A stretch of 64,000 bases of DNA from Chitinophaga cymbidii (GTDB lineage Bacteria; Bacteroidota; Bacteroidia; Chitinophagales; Chitinophagaceae). Within the stretch, counting starts at the first letter, position 1. Every line of letters starts with the position of its first letter. The position numbers were made by a program, and so were the translations under genes. The DNA lies in NCBI RefSeq assembly GCF_007992715.1, contig NZ_BKAU01000006.1:1-64000 (forward strand), read 5' to 3'. Under the pieces are notes generated by a model. The model saw only the letters and a list, made by a program, of their open reading frames with translations. It searched no databases and was not told where the DNA came from. Of the stretch, positions 17,942-27,232 are shown piece after piece.

Positions 17942-19522
17942 TTTATGTATTTCCGAAGAAAAATGGAACTCGATGTCCGGGTTATTCGCCCGTTCGGTAT
18001 TGAGGTACCATTCGGACTGCGCGAGGTAGACCAGGTGCCCGTCTTTGTCGTGCACCACGTTGGCGCTTTTGAAGCGGATGAAATCTTCCAGCTTCTGCTT
18101 CGGCCCTGTGATCCAGCAGGCTTTGTAGAAGGGCAGGGTGTTGAACTGGCAGGCGGCGCCGTATTCCTGCAGCAGGCGGTACTGTATCACCTCAAATTGC
18201 AGGTCGCCCACGCAGCCGATGATCTTGCGGTTGCCGTTATGCTGCGTGAAAAGCTGTGCCACGCCTTCGTCGGTTAACTGGCTGATGCCTTTTTCGAGCT
18301 GTTTGGTTTTCATCGGGTCTTTGTTCACCAGCTCCTTGAACAGTTCCGGAGAAAAGCTGGGAATGCCGGTAAAATAAAAATCTTCTCCTTCGGTAAGGGT
18401 GTCCCCGATCTTGAAGTTGCCGGTGTCAAAAAGGCCCACCACGTCGCCGGGATAGGCATCATCTACAATATTTTTTTCCCGCGCCAGGAAGCTGTAGGGG
18501 TTGGCGAAACGCACATCCTTGTCCAGCCGCACGTGATGGAAATATTTATTCCTTTCAAATTTCCCGGAGCACACGCGCAGGAACGCGATCCGGTCGCGGT
18601 GGCGTGGATCGAGGTTGGCGTGGATCTTGAAAACGAAGCCGGAGAATTTGTCTTCGCCCACTTTTACGAGGCGGGTACTGGCCTCGCGGTCACGCGGCGT
18701 CGGCGCGATCTCCACGAAAGTGTCCAGCAGGTCTTTTACGCCGAAGTTGTTCACGGCGCTGCCGAAGAACACGGGCGCCAGCTTGCCTTCGAGATAAGGT
18801 TGTTTGTCGAATTCATCGTATACGCCCTCGATCAGCTCCACGTCGTTGCGGAGCTGCGCCGCGTCGGCAGCATTGAACAGCTGGTCTATCTGCGGGCTGG
18901 CAAGGTCGGGCATGGGCACGATATCATCGTCCGTGGCCTTGCGGTTGGCGGCGAAGCTCACAAAACTTTTATCGTACAGGTTGTATACGCCTTTAAAATC
19001 TTTTCCCATGTTGATGGGCCAGCTGAGGGGGCGCACGCGGATGTTGAGCAGCTCTTCCAGTTCATCCAGCAGGTCGAACGGGTTTTTGCCGTCGCGGTCC
19101 AGCTTGTTCACAAAGATGATCACGGGCGTGTCGCGCATGCGGCAGACTTCCATGAGCTTTTTGGTCTGCTCTTCCACGCCTTTTACGCAGTCGATCACCA
19201 GCACCACGCTGTCCACTGCGGTGAGGGTGCGGTAGGTATCTTCAGCGAAGTCCTTGTGGCCGGGGGTATCCAGCAGGTTCACCAGGATGTCGCGGTATTC
19301 AAAGGTCATCACGGAAGTAGCCACGGAGATACCGCGCTGGCGCTCAATTTCCATGAAGTCGGAGGTCGTATGCTTCTTGATCTTGTTGGACTTTACCGCG
19401 CCCGCCGTCTGGATAGCGCCGCCGAACAGGAGGAATTTCTCCGTGAGGGTGGTCTTGCCCGCATCCGGGTGGGCGATAATGGCAAAGGATTTCCTTTTGT
19501 TGATCTCGTTCGCGTATTTCAT
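17939..19522 (-). CDS. prfC: Peptide chain release factor 3
   Basis: This 527-residue GTPase matches the usual RF3 length of about 530. The G1 motif is AHPDAGKTTLTEK, G2 lies in RQRGISVATSVM, G3 is DTPGHKDF and G4 is NKLD. The C-terminal part has the RF3-specific region (GVAQLF, GVVGDLQFEVIQYRLLQEYG-like sequence, YKACWITG). RF3 recycles RF1 and RF2 from the ribosome after peptide release in the cytoplasm. Position GAIQTAGAVKSNK directly after G1 is the RF3 hallmark that separates it from EF-G. The gene is divergent from an ABC permease gene with 112 bases between. Confidence 0.96.
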   Translation of the reverse strand: MKYANEINKRKSFAIIAHPDAGKTTLTEKFLLFGGAIQTAGAVKSNKIKKHTTSDFMEIERQRGISVATSVMTFEYRDILVNLLDTPGHKDFAEDTYRTLTAVDSVVLVIDCVKGVEEQTKKLMEVCRMRDTPVIIFVNKLDRDGKNPFDLLDELEELLNIRVRPLSWPINMGKDFKGVYNLYDKSFVSFAANRKATDDDIVPMPDLASPQIDQLFNAADAAQLRNDVELIEGVYDEFDKQPYLEGKLAPVFFGSAVNNFGVKDLLDTFVEIAPTPRDREASTRLVKVGEDKFSGFVFKIHANLDPRHRDRIAFLRVCSGKFERNKYFHHVRLDKDVRFANPYSFLAREKNIVDDAYPGDVVGLFDTGNFKIGDTLTEGEDFYFTGIPSFSPELFKELVNKDPMKTKQLEKGISQLTDEGVAQLFTQHNGNRKIIGCVGDLQFEVIQYRLLQEYGAACQFNTLPFYKACWITGPKQKLEDFIRFKSANVVHDKDGHLVYLAQSEWYLNTERANNPDIEFHFSSEIHK

Positions 19523-19634
19523 CTTAATTGGCCAAGAAAGTTAAATGGGGGCAAAGGTACATTTTCCCGCTGATTTTCCTGCCGGCGGTCACAAACCTGA
19601 CGGCCCGCGTCATTTTATACCCTAAATTTGATAC

Positions 19635-20885
19635 ATGTTCTCTACCCTGAAGATATTATGGAGCAGCCTGAAAATGGCATTGCAGGAGCTGCGGGTCAAT
19701 AAACTGCGGACCTCCCTGTCGTTACTGGGCATCACCATCGGCATATTTTGCATCATTGCCGTGCTGACGGTGACCGACAGCATGGAATCCAATATCCGCA
19801 GCGACCTGAAATCCCTCGGCACCAACGTTATCTACCTTCAAAAATGGCCCTGGGACGGCGACGGCGAATGGTGGAAATACATCAACCGCCCCCAGCCGAA
19901 GTATTCCGAGATGAAACAGATCAAGGACAAAGTAGCCACTTCAGATGCGGTGACCTTCGTTTTCTCCTCCGGCAACCAGAAGATCGAATATGGCATTGAC
20001 TATATGGAAGGCGCGGAAATGCTGGCGGTGACGATGGACCTGGAAAAAATGCAGTCGGTAGACATCGCCGTGGGGCGCTATTTCAGTCCCGCCGAACTGC
20101 TGCAGGGCGCCAATGTGATCGTATTGGGCGCCAACATCTGGGAAGGGCTGTTCCTCACGCCGGAAGCGGCCATCGGCAAGGTCATGCGCTTTGCCAACCG
20201 GAATTGCAAAGTGGTAGGGCTGCTGAAGAAAAAAGGAGAAAGCCTGATGGGGGGCGTGATCAACGACAATACCATCATCCTGCCATACCTCTTCGCCCGC
20301 ACGATCGTGGATGAAAGACGTTATGCCGAGCCGTTCTACATGGTGCGCGCCCGGCCGGACGTAACCGTGGGGCAGCTGAAAGATGACCTGACGGGCGCCA
20401 TGAGAGCCATCCACCGCCTGAAACCCACGGAGGAAAACGATTTCGCGCTGAACGAGATCACCACGGCGCAGGACGAGCTGGAAAGCATTTTCGGCAATAT
20501 CAACCTGGGCGGCTGGATCATCGCGATCTTCGCCCTGATCGTAGGCGGCTTCGGCATCGCCAACATCATGTTCGTGACCGTAAAAGAACGCACCAATATC
20601 ATCGGCCTGAAAAAAGCCATCGGCGCAAGGCCCTCTATTATCCTGCTGGAATTTTTGCTGGAAGCCATCCTGCTTTGTATGATCGGCGGCGCCATGGGCC
20701 TGCTGTTCGTTTACGCGGGCACGCTGATCGCCGGGAATTTCTTCAGCAGCTTCCAGATCGCGTTGTCCAGCGGCAACATCATCCTCGGCCTCACCATTTC
20801 CGGCATTGTAGGGATCATTGCGGGATTTATCCCCGCTTTTTCCGCCAGCCGCTTAGATCCGGTTGTTGCCATCCGCAGCAATTAG
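19635..20885 (+). CDS. MacB-type ABC transporter permease
   Basis: This 416-residue protein has an N-terminal membrane helix (KLRTSLSLLGITIGIFCIIAVLTV), a periplasmic MacB-like core of about 240 residues (TNVIYLQKWPW, GVINDNTIILPYLFA), and three C-terminal helices with the FtsX-like signature GGFGIANIMFVTVKERTNIIGLKKAIGA. Such permeases drive mechanotransmission or lipoprotein/peptide export across the envelope when paired with an ATPase. No ATPase gene is adjacent, so its partner must be elsewhere. tsaD starts 16 bases after the stop and is probably co-transcribed. Confidence 0.9.
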   Translation: MFSTLKILWSSLKMALQELRVNKLRTSLSLLGITIGIFCIIAVLTVTDSMESNIRSDLKSLGTNVIYLQKWPWDGDGEWWKYINRPQPKYSEMKQIKDKVATSDAVTFVFSSGNQKIEYGIDYMEGAEMLAVTMDLEKMQSVDIAVGRYFSPAELLQGANVIVLGANIWEGLFLTPEAAIGKVMRFANRNCKVVGLLKKKGESLMGGVINDNTIILPYLFARTIVDERRYAEPFYMVRARPDVTVGQLKDDLTGAMRAIHRLKPTEENDFALNEITTAQDELESIFGNINLGGWIIAIFALIVGGFGIANIMFVTVKERTNIIGLKKAIGARPSIILLEFLLEAILLCMIGGAMGLLFVYAGTLIAGNFFSSFQIALSSGNIILGLTISGIVGIIAGFIPAFSASRLDPVVAIRSN

Positions 20886-20901
20886 TAATTTTGCGCCCAT
20901 T

Positions 20902-21909
20902 ATGCCGATCTCTATTCTAGCTATTGAATCTTCCTGCGACGAAACGAGCGCTGCCGTGATCGTTGATGGAAAAGTGCTGTCCAATATCATCGCCAACCAA
21001 ACGGTGCATGAGCAATACGGCGGCGTGGTGCCGGAACTGGCTTCCCGCGCCCACCAGGAGAACATTGTGCCGGTGGTGGACCTGGCGCTGCGCAAATCCG
21101 GCGTCCGCAAGGAAGATCTCAGCGCCATCGCCTTCACGCAATCTCCGGGCCTCATCGGCTCGCTGCTGGTAGGCAGCTGCTTTGCCAAATCCATGGCGCT
21201 CGCGCTGAACATCCCCCTCATCGGCATTCATCATATGCAGGCCCACGTGCTCGCCAATTTCATCGATGATCCCAAACCGGCCTTTCCGTTCCTTTGCCTT
21301 ACCGTTTCCGGCGGCCATACGCAGATCGTACTGTGCGAAAGCCCGCTCAACATGAAAGTGATCGGTGAAACGCTGGACGACGCCGCGGGCGAAGCCTTTG
21401 ATAAAAGCGCCAAGCTGCTCGGGCTGCCTTATCCCGGCGGGCCGCTGGTGGACAAATACGCGAAAGAAGGCGATCCGCATAAATACCGCTTCCCGGAACC
21501 GCAGATACCCGGCCTGAACTTCAGCTTCAGCGGGCTTAAAACCGCCATCCTTTATTTCCTCCAGGAAAACAAAGCGAAGCAGGCGGACTTTGTAGACGTA
21601 CACCTGAAAGACATCTGCGCTTCCATCCAGCACCGCATCATCACCATCCTGATGAACAAGCTGGTAAAGGCATCGAAGGAAACGGGGATCAAAGAAGTGT
21701 GCGTGGCCGGCGGCGTAAGCGCTAACTCCGGGCTGCGCAACGCCTTGCAGGAATACGGCGCGAAGCACGGCTGGAACGTGTACATCCCCGCCTTCCAGTA
21801 TTGTACGGACAATGCCGGGATGATCGCTATGGCCGCGCATTACAAATACCTGGCCGGCGCGTTCAGTCCGCTCGACACAATTCCCAGCGCCCGCGCTGCT
21901 TTTGAATAA
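20902..21909 (+). CDS. tsaD: tRNA N6-adenosine threonylcarbamoyltransferase
   Basis: This is the 335-residue TsaD (Kae1/Gcp) subunit, which transfers threonylcarbamoyl to A37 of ANN-decoding tRNAs in the cytoplasm. It shows ILAIESSCDETSAAV at the N-terminus, the metal-binding HHMQAH near residues 109-114, VSGGHTQIVL, DDAAGEAFDKSAKLLGLPYPGGP, and GGVSANSGLRNAL with a final NAGMIAMAAH. An upstream ATG-like start at 20863 would overlap the permease gene and add 13 residues of no family character. The ATG at 20902 gives the standard N-terminus and is used. The fucosidase gene begins 12 bases downstream. Confidence 0.96.
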   Translation: MPISILAIESSCDETSAAVIVDGKVLSNIIANQTVHEQYGGVVPELASRAHQENIVPVVDLALRKSGVRKEDLSAIAFTQSPGLIGSLLVGSCFAKSMALALNIPLIGIHHMQAHVLANFIDDPKPAFPFLCLTVSGGHTQIVLCESPLNMKVIGETLDDAAGEAFDKSAKLLGLPYPGGPLVDKYAKEGDPHKYRFPEPQIPGLNFSFSGLKTAILYFLQENKAKQADFVDVHLKDICASIQHRIITILMNKLVKASKETGIKEVCVAGGVSANSGLRNALQEYGAKHGWNVYIPAFQYCTDNAGMIAMAAHYKYLAGAFSPLDTIPSARAAFE

Positions 21910-21921
21910 TAAAGACTTCCC

Positions 21922-23985
21922 ATGATAAAAAGAACGATCACCGTCCTGATGCTCGCATGCATCACCAGCACTGCCTTTGCACAGCTGAAGGAATGGAAAG
22001 ACCAGAAATACTCCATGTTCATCCACTGGGGCGCTATTTATTCCACGCTGGGCGGCATGTGGGAAGGCGAAAAGGTTTCCCGCGGCTACAGCGAGCAGAT
22101 ACGCGCGCATCACGGCGGTATCTACAGCGATAACTACGCGGCCGTCGCCAAACGGTTTCAGCCGGACCAATGGAACCCCGATTCCATCGCGCTGCTGGCA
22201 AAGGCGGCGGGCATGAAAAGCATTGTGATCACGTCCAAGCATCACGACGGGTTCTGCATGTTCCATTCGGCTTATACGGATTTCAATGTGGTGGACGCCA
22301 CGCCCTACAAACGCGATGTCATCAAAGAACTGGCGGAAGCCTGCAAGCGGCACGGCCTGAAAATGGGACTGTACTTTTCGCTGATCGACTGGAACTATCC
22401 GCAGGCATACCCGATATCCAGCAGCAACAGCGATCCTATTACGCCGGAGCATCACGACTATAACAAGAAGCAGGTGACCGAGCTGCTGACGAACTACGGC
22501 CCGATCTCGGAGCTGTGGTTCGATATGGGCTCGCTCACGCCCGCGCAAAGTAATGAGCTGGCGCAGCTGGTGCACCGGCTGCAACCGGATTGCATGGTCA
22601 GCGGTCGCCTTGGTAATGATGCGGGTGATTTTTGCGTGATGGGCGACAATGCTTATCCCGATTACAAGATCGCTACGCCCTGGCAAACGCCGGCGTCGGT
22701 ATATGATGAAACCTGGGGCTACCGTTCCTGGCAGGAGCATGGCAAGATGGAAGACAAAGCGCGGGAGAAGCTGGGCGGGCTGATAAAGGTTGTAGCGAGA
22801 GGCGGGAATTATTTGCTGAACATTGGCCCGCGTGGCGATGGTTCGGTAGTGGAATTTGAGCGGGACGTGCTGCTGCGTATCGGCGACTGGCTGAAAGTGA
22901 ACGGTGAAGCGATATATGGCACCCGCGCGAATCCTTTTGACCATACTTTTGAATGGGGAGAAGTGACGGCGAAAGACGGGGCGCTTTACCTGCATCTTTT
23001 CAAATTGCCGGAAAACCGTATGATACAGCTGGCTGGACTGCAAGGGCCGGTAGCGGATATTGACGTGCTGGGGGATGAACAGAAAGGTTTCAGGATGAAA
23101 GGAACAGCGTTGTTGCTGCCGGAGGGTTTTACGCTGGATGGAAAAATAAAGGTGCTGCGCCTCCGGTTGAGCGGCAAAACGCAAATACTGCCGCGGGAGC
23201 CGCTGCCCGCCGGCACCCGGCAACTGACGCGGGACAATGCCGAAAAGCTGTACAGCATTTCCGGCGGCGATTATGAAAGCTATTACCGCAGCACGGTGGG
23301 ATATTCCTGGTTGTTCAAAACCCGCAGCCGCACGCCGGTATTGTGGTTCACGGAGCAGGAGAAGGGCAGGAAGGTGGCGTTCGATGTGAACGGGGAACAA
23401 AAAGTGATCACGCTCGAAGGGGAGCGGACGGAAATACCCGCTGCGGATGTGAGCTGGGGAGCGATGTACCTCGCCGGTCCGCACTGGGGCGGCATTACGT
23501 GGACGCATGAAGGGCTTGAAAAAGGAACGCCCGGCGATAAATGGAAATTGCAGCGGGACTGGAAGAACGGACAGCGGTATGAGCTGCCGTCTTCCCGCAA
23601 CGGGAACTGGTATGTGATGCAGGAGCTGACGGCGGCAAAAGCCGGGCGTCGTATTGTACGCATCACCAGCGGCGATGGTGTGCAGGTGTTCCTCAACGGC
23701 CGGGAGCAGGTGGTGCACAACAACCCGGAGCGCGGCGGTACACAGCAGGAGTATCTGTTGCTCGACCTCGAAGCGGGGCGCAACAGCCTGGTGGTGAAAT
23801 GTTATAACCGGTTTGCGGATACCACTGTTTTTTCGATCGATACGGATGTGCCGCAGGTGCTGTACCGCCAGCCGTTGCCGGTGCGCTTTGATGCGAAAGG
23901 GATCAACCGCTGTCATGTGCAGTTATATCAGCCTGCGTCGCCGCATAGCGATATGCGCCTGCCGGGGCTTGTGATAGCTTTGTAA
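21922..23985 (+). CDS. Alpha-L-fucosidase, GH29 family, secreted
   Basis: This 687-residue protein has a signal peptide (MIKRTITVLMLACITSTAFAQ) and the GH29 core: SMFIHWGAIYSTLGG, VITSKHHDGFCMFHS, and ELWFDMG, where Asp201 is the expected nucleophile. GH29 enzymes release alpha-fucose from glycans by a retaining mechanism. The catalytic barrel covers about residues 20-340. The C-terminal 330 residues are beta-rich and look like one or two carbohydrate-binding or jelly-roll domains (VQVFLNGREQVVHNNPERGG). The gene lies 12 bases after tsaD and 2 bases before trmN6, an unusual place for a glycosidase. No type IX sorting domain is visible, so it is probably periplasmic. Confidence 0.92.
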   Translation: MIKRTITVLMLACITSTAFAQLKEWKDQKYSMFIHWGAIYSTLGGMWEGEKVSRGYSEQIRAHHGGIYSDNYAAVAKRFQPDQWNPDSIALLAKAAGMKSIVITSKHHDGFCMFHSAYTDFNVVDATPYKRDVIKELAEACKRHGLKMGLYFSLIDWNYPQAYPISSSNSDPITPEHHDYNKKQVTELLTNYGPISELWFDMGSLTPAQSNELAQLVHRLQPDCMVSGRLGNDAGDFCVMGDNAYPDYKIATPWQTPASVYDETWGYRSWQEHGKMEDKAREKLGGLIKVVARGGNYLLNIGPRGDGSVVEFERDVLLRIGDWLKVNGEAIYGTRANPFDHTFEWGEVTAKDGALYLHLFKLPENRMIQLAGLQGPVADIDVLGDEQKGFRMKGTALLLPEGFTLDGKIKVLRLRLSGKTQILPREPLPAGTRQLTRDNAEKLYSISGGDYESYYRSTVGYSWLFKTRSRTPVLWFTEQEKGRKVAFDVNGEQKVITLEGERTEIPAADVSWGAMYLAGPHWGGITWTHEGLEKGTPGDKWKLQRDWKNGQRYELPSSRNGNWYVMQELTAAKAGRRIVRITSGDGVQVFLNGREQVVHNNPERGGTQQEYLLLDLEAGRNSLVVKCYNRFADTTVFSIDTDVPQVLYRQPLPVRFDAKGINRCHVQLYQPASPHSDMRLPGLVIAL

Positions 23986-23987
23986 AG

Positions 23988-24716
23988 ATGGGTAACACAT
24001 ATTTTAAGTTCAAGCAGTTTACCGTACACCAGCAGGGCAGCGCCATGAAGGTGTGTACGGACGCCTGCATACAGGGGGCTTTCACGGCGCTGCATGCAGG
24101 GAACGCCGCGCGGGTGCTGGATATCGGAGCGGGGACGGGGTTGTTGAGTTTGATGCTGGCGCAGGGGATGGTGGATGCTGATCCCGCAAGACCGGCCCCG
24201 GTCCACATCGACGCCATTGAACTGGATGCCGCCGCCGCCACACAGGCACGGGAGAACTTCGATGCCTCGCCCTGGAAAGACCGTTTACATCTTATTCGCG
24301 ATGACATCCGCCATTATCATCCCGCCACCCAATACCCCTTCATCATCACCAACCCGCCTTTCTTCGAAAACGACCTGAAAAGTCCCGATCACCAGCGCAA
24401 CGCGGCCATGCATGCCGTATCACTGGATTATGAAGCGCTGCTGGATGCTATCAGGAGGTTACTGACGCCGGATGGCCGCTTCTCCGTATTGCTGCCCTAC
24501 GAAGGGTTTCAGCGTTTCCGGAAGCTGGCGGCGGATTTTGTGCTGCAGGAATTGCTGGAGATCAGGCAAACGCCCGCGCATGGCTATTTCCGTGCGGTGG
24601 GAATATTCGGGAAGTCCGGGACGCTGCACCGGGAAGAGCTGACCATCTATGATGATCAGCGGCAATACACACCCGCATTCATTCAACTGCTGAAGCCTTA
24701 TTACCTGTACCTGTAG
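23988..24716 (+). CDS. trmN6: tRNA1(Val) (adenine37-N6)-methyltransferase
   Basis: This 242-residue class I methyltransferase has the SAM loop VLDIGAGTGLLSLMLA, the acidic IDAIELD end of beta-2, and the N6-adenine motif NPPFFEND (motif IV). TrmN6 (YfiC) methylates A37 of tRNA-Val in E. coli; the length and the N-terminus (FKFKQFTVHQQGSAMKVCTDACI) agree with that family. It starts 2 bases after the fucosidase stop. Its last 38 bases overlap the end of the convergent dehydrogenase gene on the other strand. Confidence 0.9.
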   Translation: MGNTYFKFKQFTVHQQGSAMKVCTDACIQGAFTALHAGNAARVLDIGAGTGLLSLMLAQGMVDADPARPAPVHIDAIELDAAAATQARENFDASPWKDRLHLIRDDIRHYHPATQYPFIITNPPFFENDLKSPDHQRNAAMHAVSLDYEALLDAIRRLLTPDGRFSVLLPYEGFQRFRKLAADFVLQELLEIRQTPAHGYFRAVGIFGKSGTLHREELTIYDDQRQYTPAFIQLLKPYYLYL

Positions 24717-25917
24717 CGTATTCCTGCAAATAGGCGTAACGTTCGGTGAGCCTGCCGTTGCGGGTGATGGTGGCTTTTTCGATCAGGGGGCTTTTATCTT
24801 TCAGCAATTCATCAAATACATATTTCATCAGCTGGTCGCCGAAGAACTGCGATGCGTCGCGGGGCAGCTCATTGGGCAGGTTGCCGACGCACATCATGGT
24901 GACGGCGTCTTCGTCATAGGGCGCTGTTTTCTTTTGGGTATAACGGTTAACCCCGTACGAAGGGTTTTCGATGGTGCCGTCGCCAAGGTTGCAGGGAATG
25001 GAGCCGTGTTTATCGTCCGTGATGTCCGCGATCACGCGGATGCGGAAATTGTCCTTCGTGAGGTCGCTCCAGGTGAAAAGCGGCTCGATGCCCTTTTCCC
25101 AGTAGATCCCGTTCATCAGGATGTCGCTGCTGGTCACGTAAGGGAGGAATTTGCAATCGTATTTCTCCGGGTTGGCATGGAAATCCTCGCGGCTGTACGT
25201 CTTGTCCGTTTTCCTGAGATACAGTTCCCCGGCCTTCAGCTGGGTATAAACAGGGTAGGCGTAGTCGTTAAAGAGAAATTCCTCCGGCGGTATGTACTTG
25301 ATGGCCAGCAGCCCCATCACTTCCAGGATGCCCGCGGTCACGCGCCCCGAGCCGGTAGCCACGATCTTCAGCGGCGGCAGCTTCACGCCGAAATAATGGG
25401 TGATCAGCTCCTGGAAGTCGTGGCACTCATGCACTCGCTTGAAACTGAAAAGCCCCGTTCTCCGCCCGTATTCCAGCAGGCCGTTATGCGCGCCCACCAC
25501 GCCGGCGAAAAAGCCGAAGCCCAGTATCCGTTGCCCGTCTTCATGCACGAGGCATTCGTAGTCGATCAGCGTGATGTTTTTCTCCATAATGCTTTGCAGC
25601 ATGGCCTGGTTCTGCGGCTGCTGCTTTTTGGTATGGGAGAAAAAGAGGTAGGTTTTACCCGGTAACAGGCGCTCCACCGGCACTTCCTTAATGCCCAGGA
25701 GAATGTCGCAATGCGAGAGGTCCTCCTGCATCGGCACGCCCGCCGCGATGTATTCCTCATCCTTGTAGCTGCGGTGCGGCGATGGCTGAACGGTGATCTG
25801 GATACCGGAGTAATGCGTCATGATCCACTTGCATTGCAGGGGTGTAAAAGCAACGCGGTTATCCTGCGGTATCTTTTCTTCCCGTATCAGCCCGATGTGA
25901 GTAAGTTGCGCTGTCAT
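24679..25917 (-). CDS. NAD(P)-dependent dehydrogenase, AlaDH/PNT fold, saccharopine-dehydrogenase-like
   Basis: The frame extends to 26016, but the ATG at 25917 (MTAQLTHIGLIREEK) matches the family N-terminus; upstream residues look random. The protein is then 412 residues. It has the alanine dehydrogenase/transhydrogenase N-terminal domain (DNRVAFTPLQCKWIM, AGVPMQEDLSHCDILLGIKEV, YLFFSHTKKQQPQNQAML) and a Rossmann part with VATGSGRVTAGILEVMG. The closest family known to me is LYS1-type saccharopine dehydrogenase (lysine-forming), but substrate identity cannot be fixed from sequence. No lysine gene is nearby. The 3' end overlaps trmN6 by 38 bases in antisense. Confidence 0.82.
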   Translation of the reverse strand: MTAQLTHIGLIREEKIPQDNRVAFTPLQCKWIMTHYSGIQITVQPSPHRSYKDEEYIAAGVPMQEDLSHCDILLGIKEVPVERLLPGKTYLFFSHTKKQQPQNQAMLQSIMEKNITLIDYECLVHEDGQRILGFGFFAGVVGAHNGLLEYGRRTGLFSFKRVHECHDFQELITHYFGVKLPPLKIVATGSGRVTAGILEVMGLLAIKYIPPEEFLFNDYAYPVYTQLKAGELYLRKTDKTYSREDFHANPEKYDCKFLPYVTSSDILMNGIYWEKGIEPLFTWSDLTKDNFRIRVIADITDDKHGSIPCNLGDGTIENPSYGVNRYTQKKTAPYDEDAVTMMCVGNLPNELPRDASQFFGDQLMKYVFDELLKDKSPLIEKATITRNGRLTERYAYLQEYATGTGNKASAVE

Positions 25918-26025
25918 AGTTTTTTGGGTATCATCAACGAATGCTGCAACGTTACTGTAAATTTGCTTTTCAGCAAAATAAGGAGCGGGCCGGCGAAGGA
26001 ATTTGGCTGCAAACAAAAAATTATA

Positions 26026-26056
26026 TTGCGGATTATAGATAGATTATCTACATTTG
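26026..26056 (+). promoter_or_regulatory. Promoter of tRNA-Leu copy 1
   Basis: TTG at 26026-26028, a 20-base spacer, then a perfect -7 box TACATTTG at 26049-26056. Thirteen bases around this box (TATCTACATTTGC) are identical upstream of the second tRNA-Leu, which supports its role. Confidence 0.8.
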
Positions 26057-26090
26057 CGCCCCATGATCGGGCGTTTTAGTCTGATTCATT

Positions 26091-26174
26091 GCCCAGATGG
26101 CGGAACTGGTAGACGCGCTAGACTCAAAATCTTGTTTCGGCAACGGAGTGCAGGTTCGATTCCTGTTCTGGGCA
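26091..26174 (+). tRNA. tRNA-Leu (anticodon CAA), copy 1
   Basis: This is an 84-base class II tRNA. The acceptor GCCCAGA pairs with TCTGGGC followed by discriminator A. The D-arm contains AACTGGTAGAC. The anticodon loop is CTCAAAA, giving anticodon CAA for UUG codons. A variable arm and the T-arm GGTTCGATTCC are present. The 3' CCA is not encoded. One U-U mismatch lies in the anticodon stem, shared with the identical copy at 36572. Confidence 0.95.
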
Positions 26175-26193
26175 CCTGGTTATCAAAACGGTC

Positions 26194-26226
26194 AAAAAAG
26201 GCTCACAGAAGGTGGGCCTTTTTTGT
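26194..26226 (+). terminator. Terminator after tRNA-Leu copy 1
   Basis: AAAAAAGGCTCAC and GGTGGGCCTTTTTT form a stem with one G-T wobble around an AGAA loop, ending in a T run. Confidence 0.85.
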
Positions 26227-26290
26227 TGAGCCGCCGGCCCGGAAAGGCAGCTGGCGTGATTGTTGCGGCCGCCTGTAAAACGTAATATGT

Positions 26291-27112
26291 ATGAGTGATA
26301 CCTCAATACCGGTTTCTTCTTTTGATTGCCACGGAGAAGGCGCTTCCCATTACGATCATTTTCTCGGCCCCCTGTTCTTTGAACCCTATGCCGTAGAAGT
26401 GGCAAAACGCATTGATCCCGTCCCGGTTTCGCTTGCACTGGAGATTGCCGCCGGAACGGGCCGGGTTACACGTCATATCCGGGAACGGATCGCAACCACT
26501 GCAAAACTGATCGCTTCGGATATCAGTGAAGATATGCTGGCTGAAGCAAAGAAGAAATTAAGCCATCCTGATATTGACTGGCAGCTTATAGATGCGGAAA
26601 ATCTTCCGTTTAAAGACAATAGCATCGACCTGATCGTTTGTTGCTTCGGATATATGTTCGTTCCGGATAAGCCGAAAGCATTTGCCGAAGCTTACCGTGT
26701 TTTAAGGCCCGGAGGCGTGTTTTTGTTTACAACCTGGGATAAACTGGAGCATAACGCGGTGTCCTGGACTTCCAGGTTAGTAGCAGAAGAATATCTGAAA
26801 GGCCCGCTGCCCGAATTGTACAATCTTGCTGTGTCGATGAGTGATGAAGCTGCCATCAGACAGCTGTTGGAAAACACAGGGTTCTCCAAAACAGCTGTTG
26901 AAAAAGCAGCGCAATTGTCGGTTTGCCCCACTGCGAAGGAAGCAGCGGCCGGACTGGTTGAAGGCGGGTTTATGTTTAAGGAGATCAGGCAGCATCATCC
27001 CGAATGGATAGAGGAGATAAAGATCAGGCTTGAAAAAGAGCTCTCGGAAAAATTCGGCGCCGCGCCGATGATCGCTCCAATGAGCGCTGTAATCGGCCAG
27101 GCATGGAAATGA
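26291..27112 (+). CDS. Class I SAM-dependent methyltransferase
   Basis: This 273-residue protein has a Methyltransf_11/UbiE-like fold: ALEIAAGTGRVTRHI (SAM loop), LIASDISEDMLAEAKKKL (acidic residue for the ribose), IDLIVCCFGYMFVPDKP, and YRVLRPGGVFLFTTWDK. The C-terminal 110 residues are helical and likely determine substrate. Substrate is unknown; a small molecule is most usual for this group. The gene stands alone after the tRNA terminator and before the kinase gene. Confidence 0.85.
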   Translation: MSDTSIPVSSFDCHGEGASHYDHFLGPLFFEPYAVEVAKRIDPVPVSLALEIAAGTGRVTRHIRERIATTAKLIASDISEDMLAEAKKKLSHPDIDWQLIDAENLPFKDNSIDLIVCCFGYMFVPDKPKAFAEAYRVLRPGGVFLFTTWDKLEHNAVSWTSRLVAEEYLKGPLPELYNLAVSMSDEAAIRQLLENTGFSKTAVEKAAQLSVCPTAKEAAAGLVEGGFMFKEIRQHHPEWIEEIKIRLEKELSEKFGAAPMIAPMSAVIGQAWK

Positions 27113-27232
27113 TCATTTGAAGAAGCCAGTCCTGATCTTGAGGTTTTTTTATATTTTTGCCTGATTTTTCTAAAAGCCCTCTCCGCAGGTACATTCCTCC
27201 ATTGCCGCTTCTCCAATACTCATTTTTTAGCA

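Noticed and set aside
20917..23916. A 999-codon open frame antisense to tsaD and the fucosidase gene
   Set aside because: It is a by-product of GC-rich third positions on the other strand; its protein is His/Arg-rich without domains, and the sense genes are firm.
26091..26285. Protein frame through tRNA-Leu copy 1 and its terminator
   Set aside because: The interval is fully explained by the tRNA and its terminator.
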